From Bacillota bacterium (GTDB lineage: Bacteria > Bacillota > Clostridia > Oscillospirales > Oscillospiraceae): DNA of 12,685 nucleotides. The position numbers and the translations under genes are program-made. The notes under the pieces are model-generated. The model did no database searches. It was not told the origin of the DNA and worked only from the letters and a program-made list of their open reading frames with translations. The stretch lies in contig WQUU01000131.1 of assembly GCA_009781925.1 (NCBI GenBank), positions 1 through 12,685 of the forward strand. The letters run 5' to 3'. Below, one piece after another: positions 5,074 to 12,250 of the stretch. Each line of letters begins with the position of its first letter. The first letter of the stretch is position 1.

Positions 5074-5801
5074 GACCCCAGTAGCCACAAAGCCCAGGCG
5101 CAGCAGCTCTCCCGCAGGTAAGATACCACGTTCAGCAGAAACAGCGGCGTGTGCGCCGCGACGCCCTTGGCTTCGGCGCCGAGCTGCGCCGCGTAGGCCT
5201 TGGCCCGGTAGAGGTGAAAGTCATTGGAGCAGACGGCGATACTGTTCCCCGCCGGAATGAGCGCCAGGGAATTTTTGAGGTTTTCTTTTGTGCTGGTGGA
5301 TTTGGGCTCCAAGATGAGGCGGGCTGCCTCCACGCCCTTAGCTTCAAGCCAGACGCGCATAGCCTCCGCCTCGCTGATGTTCTCATCCGCGCCCTGCCCG
5401 CCGGAGAGGACGGCGCGGGCGTCGGGGTATGTGTTCAGATAATCCAGCGCGGTCTCGAGGCGGTTTTCCAGGGCAAAAGAAGGCTGATCCCCGTTGACTT
5501 TCGCGCCCAGAACAATCAGATAATCCGCCTTTGGGTCGGCATCTGTACGGGCGTTTTGCAGCACGGGAATCTCCCCGATGACGAGGGCAAGCGCGGCCAA
5601 AATGAGGAGCCCATGCAGTGTGAGGAGCAGGCTTTTCCGCAGTTTTCCCGGTTTGAGCGGGCTTATGATCCCATGGGCCAGCAGCAGCGCGGCCAGCGGC
5701 ACAAACAGGACAGAGAGAAAACTGTATATGGTGGGCAACAAGATCACCGCGCCGACGAGGAGTATGCCCGCGCTGACGAAAAAAGGGAGAGACTTTTTCA
5801 T
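5070..5801 (-). CDS. YdcF/SanA/ElyC-like DUF218 membrane protein
   Basis: The 243-residue product begins with about three hydrophobic helices (roughly 5-25, 27-47, 57-76). A DUF218 domain follows: DYLIVLGAKVNGDQPS (93-108), RLETALDYL (114-122), VLSGGQGADENISEAEAM (131-148), EPKSTSTKENLKNS (165-178), and CSNDFHLYRA (191-200). DUF218 proteins are linked to envelope integrity and vancomycin tolerance (SanA, ElyC), but their chemistry is unsettled. The start is ATG 5801, chosen because it opens a normal membrane helix; the longer frame upstream runs back through a repeat element. The ribosome site is weak. It lies 76 bases downstream of the ABC-F gene on the same strand with a repeat between them, and may be co-transcribed. 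The last residues (RESCCAWALWLLGS) look odd for the family. Confidence 0.88.
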   Translation of the reverse strand: MKKSLPFFVSAGILLVGAVILLPTIYSFLSVLFVPLAALLLAHGIISPLKPGKLRKSLLLTLHGLLILAALALVIGEIPVLQNARTDADPKADYLIVLGAKVNGDQPSFALENRLETALDYLNTYPDARAVLSGGQGADENISEAEAMRVWLEAKGVEAARLILEPKSTSTKENLKNSLALIPAGNSIAVCSNDFHLYRAKAYAAQLGAEAKGVAAHTPLFLLNVVSYLRESCCAWALWLLGS

Positions 5802-5815
5802 GGCAAATCCAATCC

Positions 5816-5881
5816 GTAGGGGCCGCACACCGGGCGGCCCGGAACCATCAAGGCCATCGCGCCGAGGGCGTCGCGCCCTAC
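5816..5881. repeat. GTAGGG-ended intergenic repeat (copy 2)
   Basis: The 66-base element is bounded by GTAGGG (5816-5821) and CCCTAC (5876-5881), with an internal hairpin GGCCGC (5821-5826)/GCGGCC (5834-5839). Its right half, read on the minus strand, closely matches the element at 11558-11586, beginning GTAGGGCGCG in both. The TAG stop of the ABC-F gene lies inside its terminal GTAGGG. Confidence 0.75.
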
Positions 5882-7767
5882 AATAGGATTTCCCAGGCCT
5901 GATACAATTCGTCCAGCTCCGCCTCCAGCGCGTCGCGTTCGGCATCCAGCAGGAGGAGCTTCTGGTAGTCGGAGGCGTTCTCCTCGGCCTCGGCGAGGAG
6001 GGCCTTTTGCCGCGCCTCCAGCTTTTCGATCTCCCGCTCCGCGCGCTCCCGCTGCTTGATCAGATTGCCCGGGGTCTCCTGTGGTTTTTTGCTATTCTCC
6101 CCCTGACTTGCATCGTTTTTGAATCGCCTTGTGTCATTTTTCAGCCGCTGGCTCAGCTGCGTTTCCCGCTCCCGGGCGGCCCGGTACGCGGCAAAACCGC
6201 CGGGGAAATCCTCTAAAACGCCGTTCTCCAGATTCCAGATCCGGGTGGCGAAGCGGTCGATGAAATAGCGGTCGTGGGACACGAAGAGCAGGGCCTCGGC
6301 GTAGTCCAGAAGCGCCCCCTCGATCCACTCCCGGCTCTGGAGATCCAGATGGTTGGTGGGCTCGTCCAGGATGAGCAGGTTGATGTTCTCCCGCATGAGG
6401 ATGCAGAGGCGGAGCCGGCTCTTTTCCCCGCCGGAGAGAGCCCAGACAGGCTTAAATACGTCCTCCCCCGAGAACTGGAAGGCCCCCAGCATGTTCCGGG
6501 CCGTCTGCGGGCTGACGTTCAACTCATAGAGCACCGTGTCCAGTACGCTGAGCTGTTCGTTTGAAAAACCCACCAGCTGCGGCAGATAGGCCGTCTTGAC
6601 GGAGGGGCCCAGACGGACATAGCCCGTGTCCGGTTCCTCCTCGCCGAGGATAAGTTTCAGCAGCGTGGACTTGCCCGCGCCGTTGTCCCCGATGAGGGCG
6701 ATCCGCTCGCCGCCCTCCATGAGCAGCTCGGGGATGTCGAAGAGTTTTCGGCCGCCGTAGGATTTTGACAGGCCCTCCAGGTAGAGCGCTTCGTCGCCGG
6801 AGAATTCCCGCTCGCCGAATTTGGCGCGCAGGCGCCTGTCCGTCTCCGGCCGGTCGGTTTTTTTGACACGCTCCATACGGGTGCGGATGGCTTTGGATTT
6901 TTTCATCAGGCGCTCGTTGCCCGTGCCCCACTGATAGAGCCGCCACGCCGCCTCGTCCAGGCGCTTTAACTCTTTCTGCTCCCGCTCGTAGCGGGTGAGC
7001 TGTTCCGCATGGCGGCGCTGCTTTTCCACGACGTAAAAACTGTAGTTGCCGCTGTAGAACACAGCTTTGCCGCCCACCAGCTCGATGGTGCGCTGGGCGA
7101 CCTTGTCCAGAAACCAGCGGTCGTGGGAGATGGCGAGGACGGTGCCCTTAAAGCGCAGGAGATAATCTTCCAGCCATTCGGTGGCCCTCAAATCCAGATG
7201 GTTTGTGGGTTCGTCCAGCAAAAGGATGTCCGTATCCTCCAGAATGAGCCGGGCCAGATTGACCCGGGTCTGCTCCCCGCCGGAGAGGGAGGAGAACAGC
7301 TGTTCCCGCATTTTTTGCGGGATATCGAGGCCGTTTGCCACCTTGTCCCGCTCGAAGTCCGTGTCCCAGCCGCCCAGCCGCTCGAACTCGTGCTGGAGCC
7401 TGCCGTACTCCTCCAAGACCGCCGGGGAGCTGTCCCGCGCCATGCGGGCGGTGAGCGCGTCGATCCGCGCGGCGAGTTCGAACACCCGCCGATGGGCGGT
7501 TTTTAAAACATCCTCGGTGGTGTATTCGGCGGGGTAGACGGGGATCTGGGAGATGAGGCCGACGCGCCGGCCCGGGGCGATGACGATGTCGCCCTCGTCC
7601 TCCGCGAGCTCCCCGGTGAGCAGGCGAAAGAGCGTGGTTTTACCCGCGCCATTTTTCCCTAAAAGGCAGACGCGCTCCCCGGCGGTGATCTCAAAGCTGA
7701 GGCCGTCCAGGATATTTTTGTTGACCTCGAAGGCTTTGACAAGGTTGTGCACGGAGATGTCGGTCAT
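5878..7767 (-). CDS. ABC-F family ATPase with C-terminal coiled coil
   Basis: The 629-residue soluble protein has two ABC domains and no membrane segments. Domain 1: Walker A GKNGAGKTT (37-45), signature LSGGE (161-165), Walker B ILLLDEP (181-187), switch His215. Linker about 240-325, rich in Arg/Lys, the ABC-F tRNA-interaction region. Domain 2: Walker A GDNGAGKST (360-368), LSGGE (444-448), LLILDEP (464-470), His498. A charged coiled coil fills about 565-629. ABC-F proteins act on ribosomes, relieving stalling or protecting against antibiotics. Length and tail resemble the YdiF/Uup-like housekeeping groups more than a dedicated resistance protein, but sequence alone does not settle this. The start is ATG 7767 with AGAGGT upstream. 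It diverges from the TA operon. Its stop codon is inside a repeat element. Confidence 0.93.
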   Translation of the reverse strand: MTDISVHNLVKAFEVNKNILDGLSFEITAGERVCLLGKNGAGKTTLFRLLTGELAEDEGDIVIAPGRRVGLISQIPVYPAEYTTEDVLKTAHRRVFELAARIDALTARMARDSSPAVLEEYGRLQHEFERLGGWDTDFERDKVANGLDIPQKMREQLFSSLSGGEQTRVNLARLILEDTDILLLDEPTNHLDLRATEWLEDYLLRFKGTVLAISHDRWFLDKVAQRTIELVGGKAVFYSGNYSFYVVEKQRRHAEQLTRYEREQKELKRLDEAAWRLYQWGTGNERLMKKSKAIRTRMERVKKTDRPETDRRLRAKFGEREFSGDEALYLEGLSKSYGGRKLFDIPELLMEGGERIALIGDNGAGKSTLLKLILGEEEPDTGYVRLGPSVKTAYLPQLVGFSNEQLSVLDTVLYELNVSPQTARNMLGAFQFSGEDVFKPVWALSGGEKSRLRLCILMRENINLLILDEPTNHLDLQSREWIEGALLDYAEALLFVSHDRYFIDRFATRIWNLENGVLEDFPGGFAAYRAARERETQLSQRLKNDTRRFKNDASQGENSKKPQETPGNLIKQRERAEREIEKLEARQKALLAEAEENASDYQKLLLLDAERDALEAELDELYQAWEILL

Positions 7768-7812
7768 GGGGGATGTACCTCTTAATTGAGATGAAAAATT
7801 TTTTAAATCTCC

Positions 7813-7842
7813 TTGACAAAACTGTACATAATATTGTACAAT
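7813..7842 (+). promoter_or_regulatory. Promoter of the yefM-yoeB operon
   Basis: A perfect TTGACA (7813-7818), an 18-base spacer and TACAAT (7837-7842). The -10 box overlaps the second TGTACA operator motif, so bound antitoxin would block RNA polymerase directly. Confidence 0.85.
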
Positions 7843-7843
7843 A
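7823..7843. promoter_or_regulatory. Paired TGTACA operator for YefM-YoeB autoregulation
   Basis: Two TGTACA motifs lie at 7823-7828 and 7835-7840, exactly 12 bases centre to centre. The second sits in the perfect 12-base palindrome TATTGTACAATA (7832-7843), the first is a short palindrome. A long and a short palindrome with a TGTACA core and this spacing are what is described for the E. coli yefM-yoeB operator (recalled knowledge). Confidence 0.8.
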
Positions 7844-7863
7844 GCAACAAGGAGGTGAGTTGT

Positions 7864-8142
7864 GTGATTGCCACGAACTACTCGAATGCGCGGGATAATC
7901 TTAAAAAATACTGCGACATCGCGGTACTGAATTTTGAACCGGTTATTGTCACCCGCAAAAATGATGAGAACGTTGTGATTCTGTCAGAAGCCGCGTACAA
8001 TAATTTGCTGGAGAATCTCTATATCCGCAGTAGCAAGGCCAACTACGAGAATTTGCTGGCCTCCATCGCAGACGCTAAGGCCGGAAAGGTCACTGAACAT
8101 GAACTGATTGAGGTGGATGACGGTGAAGAAACTTTGGACTGA
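7864..8142 (+). CDS. yefM: YefM/Phd-family antitoxin
   Basis: The 92-residue product starts MIATNYSNARDNLKKYCD, typical of YefM. An N-terminal DNA-binding fold (about 1-52, including EPVIVTRKNDENVVILSEAAYNNLLE) precedes a flexible acidic C-terminal part (about 60-92) expected to wrap and neutralise the toxin. YefM represses its own promoter, more tightly with YoeB, and is degraded under stress to free the toxin. The start is GTG 7864, with AGGAGGTG six bases upstream; earlier in-frame codons lie within the promoter and were rejected. The 3' end overlaps yoeB by 20 bases, so the two are translationally coupled. The pair looks intact. Confidence 0.93.
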   Translation: MIATNYSNARDNLKKYCDIAVLNFEPVIVTRKNDENVVILSEAAYNNLLENLYIRSSKANYENLLASIADAKAGKVTEHELIEVDDGEETLD

Positions 8143-8383
8143 TAGGGCCTGGGAGGGGTATCTTTATTATCAGGCAGAAGATAGAAAGACGCTAAATCGC
8201 CTCAATCAGATCATTCAGGACATTGATCGCGGCGGATATGAAGGAATCGGCAACCCAGAGCCGCTGACTGGCAACTTAACAGGCTACTGGAGCCGTCGCA
8301 TTACAAAAGAGCATCGTTTGGTTTATCGGCTCACAAAAGACGGGATTGAAATTGTCTCCTGCCGATTTCACTATAGCAAGTAA
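8123..8383 (+). CDS. yoeB: YoeB-type ribosome-dependent mRNA interferase toxin
   Basis: The 86-residue product aligns along its length with YoeB, a toxin of the RelE fold that binds the ribosomal A site and cleaves mRNA. Counting from GTG 8123, the residues described as catalytic in E. coli YoeB fall at the same numbers: E46, R59, R65, H83 and Y84. The blocks EGIGNPEPL (40-48), GYWSRRITKEHRLVY (54-68) and CRFHY (80-84) are characteristic. The toxin should therefore be active. GTG 8123 is preferred because MKKLWTDRAW matches the family N-terminus and GAGG (8110-8113) lies nine bases upstream; ATG 8117 is too close. It overlaps the antitoxin gene and is followed by a good terminator. Confidence 0.94.
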   Translation: MKKLWTDRAWEGYLYYQAEDRKTLNRLNQIIQDIDRGGYEGIGNPEPLTGNLTGYWSRRITKEHRLVYRLTKDGIEIVSCRFHYSK

Positions 8384-8384
8384 T

Positions 8385-8417
8385 AAGGGTGATTCCAGTG
8401 ATCATCCTTTTATTTTT
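8385..8417 (+). terminator. Rho-independent terminator of the yefM-yoeB operon
   Basis: AAGGGTGAT (8385-8393) pairs with ATCATCCTT (8401-8409) with one G-U and a 7-base loop, followed by TTATTTTT (8410-8417). It starts one base after the yoeB stop. Its T tract overlaps the stop codon of the convergent PBP gene. Confidence 0.8.
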
Positions 8418-9723
8418 ATCCCTTCACCGCCTCTTGCAGCACCTTGTTTGCCACCGCGCCGGCCACGGCCAGTCCGCCGCCGCCGTGTTCGACTACGACT
8501 ACAAAGGCCAGAGGATGCTCCGGATCGCGCAGAAAACCCGTGAACCAGGCGTGAGACGCGCCGTCGCCGACCTCCGCCGTACCGGTTTTGGCGCAGATAT
8601 CAAGGCCGGGGAATTTCGACGGGCCATAGGCGTATTGGACGTTGTAGTCCATCATGTCCGCCAGAGAATTCGCCGTTGACGCATTGAGCAGACGCGCTGT
8701 ACCGCTGCGCTCACCCTTTAACAGAGTGGGTGTCTGGAGCAAGCCGCCGTTGGCGATGGCGGCTACGAGGCGAAGCAGCGCGAAGGGGGAGATCAAGTCC
8801 GTGCTCTGGCCGATGCCCGACCAGGCCAGGTTTGCGCTGCCCTCCTCGGCGATGTCAAAACTGCCGGTTTTGACCGGGATGCCGTCCAGCGCGAGGTCTT
8901 GGGTAAAGCCCAGATCTTTCGCGTATTTTGCCAACAGGTCTCCCCCCAGTTCCACGCCCAGATGGGCGAAGGCCACGTTGCAGGAGTTGGCGAAGGCCTG
9001 CTCAATGGTCTCGTCGCCGTGTTTGCCGCTGCAGGTGATCTTTTCGCCGCCGACCGTCGTGCTGCCGGTACAGGTAAAGCGGCGTGTCTGCAGGTCGCCG
9101 ATGTTTTCCAGCGCGGCGGAGAGGGTGACAATTTTGAATACGGAGCCGGGGGTATAGGTGGCGCTCAGGGCCCGGTTGATGTAGACCCCGTCCGCTCCCG
9201 ACGCGCCGGCATTGGGGTCATAGCTCGGAGAACTCACCATGCAGAGGATCTCGCCGGTGGTATAGTCCATGACGAGTACCGCGCCGGCGCGCCCGTTCAG
9301 GGCCTTGTAGGCGGACACATTGAGATTGGCGTCAATAGACAGCTGCAGCGTCGCCCCCGCGCCGGAGCGGGAGATTGTACCTTTTATAAAAGAATAGCCG
9401 GCCAGTTTGTCCGCGAAAGCCTTTAAGGCCCCGGTGCCGATGTTGCCCTGGTAATCCCCGACGGCGTGTAAACAAGCGACGCGAACGTTTTTGTCGTCGG
9501 CATAGCGATAGGCGCCGTCTCCCGCCTGGGCCAGAAGGACGCCGTTTCTGTCCTCAAGGGTGCCCGTATTCAGCACGCCGCGGTGAAAGACGGAGGAGTT
9601 GGCCGAGAACATGGCCCAGCTTTTGCCGCCCTCCGCCAGTTGAATGACAAAGACCAGCAAGCCCAGGAGGAGCAGGGCGGAGAGTACGAGCGTGATTGTC
9701 GCCCGCTGTTTGACACGTTTCAT
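8416..9723 (-). CDS. Class B penicillin-binding protein (D,D-transpeptidase)
   Basis: The enzyme cross-links peptidoglycan stem peptides outside the membrane. The 435-residue product has an N-terminal anchor helix (about 9-30), a short linker region with a degenerate RG...DRNGVLLA motif (48-65), and a transpeptidase domain with all three motifs: S194-V-F-K197 (nucleophile Ser194 in TPGSVFK), S247-C-N249, and K379-T-G-T382. It is shorter than typical PBP2/FtsI because the N-terminal pedestal is small, as in the PbpA group. The ATG at 9723 overlaps the TGA stop of the upstream FHA-RodA gene (ATGA, 9720-9723), so the two are coupled and most likely form a SEDS-PBP synthase pair. No accessory domain such as PASTA is present. 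It is convergent with the TA operon. Confidence 0.93.
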   Translation of the reverse strand: MKRVKQRATITLVLSALLLLGLLVFVIQLAEGGKSWAMFSANSSVFHRGVLNTGTLEDRNGVLLAQAGDGAYRYADDKNVRVACLHAVGDYQGNIGTGALKAFADKLAGYSFIKGTISRSGAGATLQLSIDANLNVSAYKALNGRAGAVLVMDYTTGEILCMVSSPSYDPNAGASGADGVYINRALSATYTPGSVFKIVTLSAALENIGDLQTRRFTCTGSTTVGGEKITCSGKHGDETIEQAFANSCNVAFAHLGVELGGDLLAKYAKDLGFTQDLALDGIPVKTGSFDIAEEGSANLAWSGIGQSTDLISPFALLRLVAAIANGGLLQTPTLLKGERSGTARLLNASTANSLADMMDYNVQYAYGPSKFPGLDICAKTGTAEVGDGASHAWFTGFLRDPEHPLAFVVVVEHGGGGLAVAGAVANKVLQEAVKG

Positions 9724-11525
9724 GGCAGTTCCTCCGGGAAATCGCCGTCAGGCAGGGGAGGCGCCTCCTCATAGACTGAGGGCGGAGGCGAGGCGGGTAC
9801 GCCGACCGCATCCTCCGCCCTGCCCAGTTTTTCGGCGCGGCTGATGGCGAAGCTCGCGCCCCGCCTCGTGTCGGTGGCCTTGACGAAGGCCAGCAGGGCC
9901 CAGCAGCAGATGAGGCTGGAGCCCCCCTGGGACACAAAGGGGAAAGGCACGCCGGTCAGGGGCAGAATGTCCACGGTGCCGAAGACATTGAGGGCCATCT
10001 GCACCATCAGCATGGACACGGCGGCGCAGCCGGCAATGACGGTGAAGGAGCTGCGGCCCTGGCCCACGTTTTTTACCGCGAACAGGGCGAGAACGATGAC
10101 CGCCAGCACCGCGCAAACTGCGACGATGAGTCCCAGCTCCTGGCTGAGGAGCGCAAAGACCAGATCCGAATTGGCGGCAAAAACGGTTTTGAACCAACCC
10201 GTACCGGCCCCGCCGCCGAAGAGCCCGCCGGAGGCCAGGGCGGAGAGCGCGCTGGCCTGCTGCCAGCCCGCGCCGTAGGGATCGCTCCAGACATGGCCCC
10301 AGGTGGCGAAGCGCGTGGCGATATAGGGCCTGATCCTGAGCACCAAGAAACCGGCCAGCGCCGCGGCGGCGACGGCGAGGACGACGGTGGCCATGTTTCC
10401 GGAGCGCAGGAAGGAGATGACCAGAAAGGTGCAGAAGAAGATCAGCGCCGTGCCAAAGTCGCCGAGCAGGGCCAGCACTCCCACGCAGCCCGCCGAAAAG
10501 CCGATGAATAAGAAGAGATTCCGGCCCATGAACAGGCGATCCAAGGTCGCGGCCCCGGCGTAGACAAAGGCAATTTTGACGAACTCCGAGGGCTGGAAGG
10601 TAAAGCCGCCGATGGCGATCCAGTTTTTCGCGCCGAAGACCGCCTGGGCCAGAACGATGTTCAGTCCCAGCAGGACAATGGCAAGGCCGGCGGCGGCCCA
10701 GCGGAATTTTTTCACGCGCTGAATATCCCGCAGCCAGAGGCCCAGGCCCACAAAAACCGCCACCCCGCAGAAGGTCAAAATGAGTTGTTTGAGGAGGCTG
10801 TCCGGGGCGGAACTCGCGCAGACAGAGAGCCCCAGACCCGTGAGAAAAAAGGCGATGGCCTCCACTTCAAAGCCGCTCTTGCGCAGGGAACGCATCATGA
10901 AATAGTAAAACCACATGCCCAGCAGATAGGCGGCAAAGGCCAGCGCAATGTCCCGGGCCCGCTCCGGCGCGGCGGCGCAGTTGCCGAGGGCCAACAGCAG
11001 GAGAAAAACCGTCAGCTCAAAAAAGGTGGCGGCGGGGTGAAAGACCCTGCCCGGAGCCCGGCGGCGGCGGGAGAAGTCGCCCCGCTCCTGCGCGGTCAAA
11101 GCCAGAAATGTGAGCGGCTGCCCCGCCAGGGCCACGGCGTCCCCGTCCCGCAGGGGGGCGGAGCGGGTCACCGCCGCGCCGTTTACCGCAGTGCCGCCGC
11201 TGGAGCCCAGGTCGTGGAGCGTCCAGCTGCCGTCGTCCGCGCGCACCAGGGCCGCGTGACTGCGGGAGACGGTGGGGTCGGGGACGAGCACGTCGCTAAA
11301 TCGGGAGCGGCCCAAAATGCTCTCCCAGTGGCTGACCGGCGCGCGGTTGCCGTCCGGGAAGAGAAAGTAGGCCCAGATCTCCGGCTCGTAGCGCTGCCGC
11401 AGCATAGAGCGCACGCAGCGGTAGAGGATGTGCAGAGCCAAAAGCGCCAGCAGATAGCGGGAAAAGTAGACGGCGGCGGAGACGACAGGGCCGTCGAGGC
11501 GAAGGTATTCGAAAAGGTTGGCCAT
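9720..11525 (-). CDS. FHA-domain fusion to a RodA/FtsW SEDS glycosyltransferase
   Basis: SEDS proteins polymerise lipid II into glycan strands with a partner class B PBP. The 601-residue product has an N-terminal helix (about 19-40), then a cytoplasmic FHA domain (about 50-145) with the phosphothreonine-binding signature: GRSRFSD at 72-78, SRSH at 87-90 and N116. A multi-span SEDS region follows, about 165-550: GAKNWIAIGGFTFQPSE (298-314), GDFGTAL (356-362), SDPYGAGWQQ containing candidate catalytic Asp415, SQELGL (461-466) and GVPFPFVSQGGSSL (525-538). The cytosolic tail (about 552-601) is Pro/acid-rich. The FHA part implies control by a PrkC-type Ser/Thr kinase, not seen here. Actinobacteria carry FHA and RodA as neighbouring genes; here they are one chain. 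The start is ATG 11525 with GAGGAG eight bases upstream; GTG 11531 is too close to that site. Confidence 0.93.
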   Translation of the reverse strand: MANLFEYLRLDGPVVSAAVYFSRYLLALLALHILYRCVRSMLRQRYEPEIWAYFLFPDGNRAPVSHWESILGRSRFSDVLVPDPTVSRSHAALVRADDGSWTLHDLGSSGGTAVNGAAVTRSAPLRDGDAVALAGQPLTFLALTAQERGDFSRRRRAPGRVFHPAATFFELTVFLLLLALGNCAAAPERARDIALAFAAYLLGMWFYYFMMRSLRKSGFEVEAIAFFLTGLGLSVCASSAPDSLLKQLILTFCGVAVFVGLGLWLRDIQRVKKFRWAAAGLAIVLLGLNIVLAQAVFGAKNWIAIGGFTFQPSEFVKIAFVYAGAATLDRLFMGRNLFLFIGFSAGCVGVLALLGDFGTALIFFCTFLVISFLRSGNMATVVLAVAAAALAGFLVLRIRPYIATRFATWGHVWSDPYGAGWQQASALSALASGGLFGGGAGTGWFKTVFAANSDLVFALLSQELGLIVAVCAVLAVIVLALFAVKNVGQGRSSFTVIAGCAAVSMLMVQMALNVFGTVDILPLTGVPFPFVSQGGSSLICCWALLAFVKATDTRRGASFAISRAEKLGRAEDAVGVPASPPPSVYEEAPPLPDGDFPEELP

Positions 11526-11557
11526 GCGCACATCTCCTCTCGTTTTAGTGTGTTGCT

Positions 11558-11586
11558 CATGGCGCGTCGGGGGCGCCGCGCCCTAC
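11558..11586. repeat. GTAGGG-ended intergenic repeat (copy 3, short)
   Basis: Read on the minus strand from 11586 it begins GTAGGGCGCGGCGCCC, nearly identical to the corresponding end of the element at 5816-5881. GGCGCG (11561-11566) pairs with CGCGCC (11577-11582). The TAG stop of the MGMT-like gene lies in its GTAGGG. It fills much of the 57-base gap before the FHA-RodA gene. Confidence 0.7.
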
Positions 11587-12053
11587 AGGGAATCCAAATC
11601 CGCCAATTTTTCCTCATACCCCTCCACAAAGTACCGCGTACCCCTCTGCACCACCGTATGCCCCTCCGCCTCGAGGCGGAGTTTTTGGCCGTCGATGCCG
11701 TCGGGGGACTTCTCGTTGAGTTCCCCTTTGGCTTTGAGGGTGCGCCAGTAGGGGATCTTGTCATACTCCCGCTCGACGCTGGCGTGGGCGCAGATGTTGG
11801 TAAAAATTCCGGCGGTCAGGGGACAGGTGGTGTCCGCGCCGGCCGCTTTCGCCAGATACGCCCAGATTCGGTCAACGGTGGTGAGCTTTCCCTCCGGGAT
11901 GCGCGCCATGATTTCATTATATTGTATGGGCGCGGCGATGAGCATTTTCGCGCCGCCCATGCGCGCAACGGCCTCCGGCTTATCCGACAGATCTTCAATT
12001 TTAGGCAGGTCGCCGGGGCTGTGCAGCTTTTCGTTGTAGGTTTTCCTGGCCAT
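11583..12053 (-). CDS. Alkyltransferase-like (MGMT-family) protein without the active-site cysteine
   Basis: The 156-residue product fits the C-terminal DNA-binding fold of O6-alkylguanine-DNA alkyltransferase: IPEGKLTTVDRIWAYLA (about 52-68), CPLTAGIFTNI (77-87), and IPYWRTLKAKGELNEK (about 100-115), followed by KLRLEAEGHTV. In true MGMT the fourth block is PCHR with the methyl-accepting cysteine; here it reads PYWR, so the cysteine is replaced by tyrosine. Proteins of this kind (ATL-like) bind alkylated DNA without repairing it and may flag it to nucleotide excision repair; that role is inferred. The start is ATG 12053 with GAGG about nine bases upstream. It has its own promoter at 12165-12193 and could lead the transcript into FHA-RodA and PBP. 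The stop codon lies in a repeat element. Confidence 0.78.
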   Translation of the reverse strand: MARKTYNEKLHSPGDLPKIEDLSDKPEAVARMGGAKMLIAAPIQYNEIMARIPEGKLTTVDRIWAYLAKAAGADTTCPLTAGIFTNICAHASVEREYDKIPYWRTLKAKGELNEKSPDGIDGQKLRLEAEGHTVVQRGTRYFVEGYEEKLADLDSL

Positions 12054-12071
12054 TTAGAAACCTCAATTCTC

Positions 12072-12141
12072 GTCATTGCGAGCGAAGCGAAGCAATCCAG
12101 TCTTTTCTGGATCGCTTCGGGGCGTCGCCCCTCGCAATGAC
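12072..12141. repeat. TCATTGCGAG-type palindromic intergenic repeat
   Basis: GTCATTGCGAG (12072-12082) and CTCGCAATGAC (12131-12141) are perfect 11-base inverted ends. Inside, AAGCAATCCAG pairs imperfectly with CTGGATCGCTT around TCTTTT. This repeat type is widespread in bacterial intergenic DNA (recalled). It lies in the leader of the MGMT-like gene. Confidence 0.8.
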
Positions 12142-12164
12142 AGGTTAATAGGGGAATTCAATTT

Positions 12165-12193
12165 ATTTTACCACAGGATGCTTTCGATAACAA
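12165..12193 (-). promoter_or_regulatory. Promoter of the MGMT-like gene
   Basis: On the minus strand, TTGTTA (12193-12188), 17 bases, then TAAAAT (12170-12165), preceded by TGG, an extended -10. The transcript would run through the palindromic repeat at 12072-12141 before the gene, giving a leader of about 105 bases. Confidence 0.65.
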
Positions 12194-12214
12194 CAACAAA
12201 CGAAAAACCACCGG

Positions 12215-12243
12215 TTGACAATTCAGAGCCGCTGGAATACAAT
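12215..12243 (+). promoter_or_regulatory. Promoter of the NusG-domain-II gene
   Basis: A perfect TTGACA (12215-12220), 17 bases, then TACAAT (12238-12243). The predicted start is 12250-12251, exactly at the ATG at 12251. An in-frame ATG at 12242 overlaps the -10 box and would not be in such a transcript. It is divergent from the promoter at 12165-12193. Confidence 0.75.
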
Positions 12244-12250
12244 GTCACCC

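Noticed and set aside
7788..7811. AT-rich inverted repeat GAGAT...ATCTC between the ABC-F and yefM genes
   Set aside because: The stem is only five bases plus an A/T tract; it may be an UP-element-like stretch but nothing supports a regulatory role.
10785..12140. A 451-residue open frame on the plus strand
   Set aside because: It lies opposite the FHA-RodA and MGMT-like genes, has low-complexity Arg/Gly-rich translation, no ribosome site and no recognisable domain; it is an antisense by-product of GC-rich coding DNA.
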